Positions 63,088 to 64,000 of a stretch of 64,000 bases of DNA are shown here, in pieces (positions within the stretch are counted from its first letter, which is position 1; each line of letters opens with the position of its first letter). The position numbers and the translations under genes are program-made. The notes below the pieces were generated by a model, which was not told the DNA's origin, made no database searches, and saw only the letters and a program-made list of their open reading frames with translations. This DNA comes from FEN-1219 sp963713355 (lineage in GTDB: Bacteria > Pseudomonadota > Gammaproteobacteria > Steroidobacterales > Rariloculaceae), in NCBI GenBank assembly GCA_963713355.1, contig CAVQLK010000008.1, positions 1 to 64,000 on the forward strand, given 5' to 3'.

Positions 63088-64000
63088 ATGAGCAAATCGG
63101 CCTTTTGCATCGCCGCGGTAGTCGCCACCCTGGTCACCGCGCCGGCCGCCGCCCACCACTCCTACGTCGAGTTCGATCAACAGAACACCGTCGAGATCGA
63201 AGGCACGTTGGTCGCCGCTGCGTGGCAGAACCCGCATTCGCGTCTTACGGTGGCCCTCGCCGACGGCGTCCGCTGGGACATCGAGAGCTCGGCCGTCAAC
63301 GGATTGCGCCGCGCCGGCGCGCCCCTGGAGCTCTTCGAGGTGGGCAGCAAGGTCAAAGTGGCAGGCTGGCCTTCGACGAGGGCCGTGAGCCGCCTGTTCG
63401 GGACGAATATCCTTTCCGCGGGCGGCCAGGAGCTCATCTTGTTTCGCGCGCCGCCGCGGTGGGGCCCGGGCGCCATCGGGCTCGAGCGGCAGGCGGTGGC
63501 TGCCAGCGCGCCCACGGAGTCTGCGAGGACGATCTTCCGGACCTGGGGATCGGCTTACGCGAGGCCCGGCGTGCCGGACGATCCCGACGCGTCGCCGAGC
63601 TCGCTCTGGCGCGTGCCGTTGCCGCTCACGGAGGCCGCGCGCCAAGCCGAGGCCGGTTTCGACGCCGTCAAGTACAACATGAGCCTGGGGTGCACCCCGA
63701 AGAATATGCCATTCGTCATGGTCGTCCCGGGTCCGACCGACTTCGTGGATCGAGGCGAGACGATCCTGCTGCGAAGCGAAGAGTTCGACGTCGTGCGGAC
63801 CATCCACATGAACAGCCGCGAGAATCCCTCCTCGCAGCCCAAAACACCGCTCGGCTACTCGGTCGGCCGTTGGGAGGGCGAGACGCTCGTCGTGGAGACC
63901 GGCAGCGTCGGTGCGGAGTATCTCAGGCCGGGCGTGCCGCTCGGGCCTGCCGCTTCGTTCCTGGAGCGCTTTACGCCGAGCGCCGACGGCAAGCGTCTGC
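63088..64000 (+). CDS. DUF6152 periplasmic protein (copy C), partial, runs off the window
   Basis: ATG 63088 (MSKSAFCIAAVVATLVTAPA, signal peptide), then AAHHSYVEFDQQNTVEIEGT and AAWQNPHSRLTVAL, the DUF6152 opening seen in copies A and B. The second domain reads GYSVGRWEGETLVVETGSVG, the same landmark as in the other two copies. At least 304 residues, with no stop before 64000. Divergent to the metallo-beta-lactamase gene, 83 bp between starts. Confidence 0.85.
   Translation, partial: MSKSAFCIAAVVATLVTAPAAAHHSYVEFDQQNTVEIEGTLVAAAWQNPHSRLTVALADGVRWDIESSAVNGLRRAGAPLELFEVGSKVKVAGWPSTRAVSRLFGTNILSAGGQELILFRAPPRWGPGAIGLERQAVAASAPTESARTIFRTWGSAYARPGVPDDPDASPSSLWRVPLPLTEAARQAEAGFDAVKYNMSLGCTPKNMPFVMVVPGPTDFVDRGETILLRSEEFDVVRTIHMNSRENPSSQPKTPLGYSVGRWEGETLVVETGSVGAEYLRPGVPLGPAASFLERFTPSADGKRL

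Noticed and set aside
1..64000. tRNA, rRNA or riboswitch
   Set aside because: No cloverleaf with CCA-type end, no rRNA stretches and no recognised riboswitch core were seen by eye; a covariance-model scan would be needed for certainty.

Overview
The window looks like chromosome of a GC-rich, uncultivated-type Pseudomonadota, most likely a gammaproteobacterium. Evidence is the TonB-dependent receptor, Tat-exported PhoX-like enzyme, PQQ dehydrogenase, several AHH(S/G)-type DUF6152 periplasmic proteins, bacteriophytochrome and Lhr helicase. No rRNA, tRNA or CRISPR array was recognised, so taxonomy is inference. Many recognisable families are split by single-base frame changes, also in genes with no reason to decay (Lhr, DUF1592, PQQ dehydrogenase). 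Part of these are probably indel errors of the assembly.

Layout. 1-8.3 kb: a damaged accessory island with a frameshifted small membrane protein, an Nmad2-like gene coupled to a gene cut off by a truncated IS21-family element, a PLD-helicase-DUF3427 protein with at least nine frame changes, and a UvrD-like helicase lacking its N-terminal nuclease part. 8.4-11.1 kb: small genes (coiled-coil membrane protein, antitoxin-like trio, two Uma2 nucleases), each unit starting 6-8 nt behind a near-identical promoter, so the mRNAs are predicted to be leaderless; the same arrangement recurs at 14.0 and 22.3 kb. 11.2-22.9 kb: PhoX-like protein, two DUF6152 proteins, Fic AMP-transferase, ORF6N protein with twin palindromes, bphO-bphP, and a coupled HIT-HNH pair.

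23-38.5 kb: a large FtsX-type permease, then a TonB receptor followed by what reads as an oxidative periplasmic pathway (DUF1592 cytochrome-like protein, DUF1552 protein, metallo-beta-lactamase-fold protein, ankyrin protein, MarR regulator, PQQ dehydrogenase, cupin). 38.7-47.8 kb: hybrid histidine kinase, serine beta-lactamase-like hydrolase, a three-gene cassette (TelA-like helical protein, DUF6384 membrane protein, coiled-coil protein with a glycine-rich tail), and a DUF4097 protein. 47.9-64 kb: orphan MacB-type permease, TetR-SRPBCC pair, Lhr helicase, a four-gene MacAB-like export operon, DUF2975-HTH pair, GFA protein, metallo-beta-lactamase and the start of a third DUF6152 protein that leaves the window.

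The most original observations are the reused promoter that predicts leaderless mRNAs, the TelA-like/DUF6384/glycine-rich cassette, the HIT-HNH pair and the ORF6N gene carrying two copies of one palindrome.
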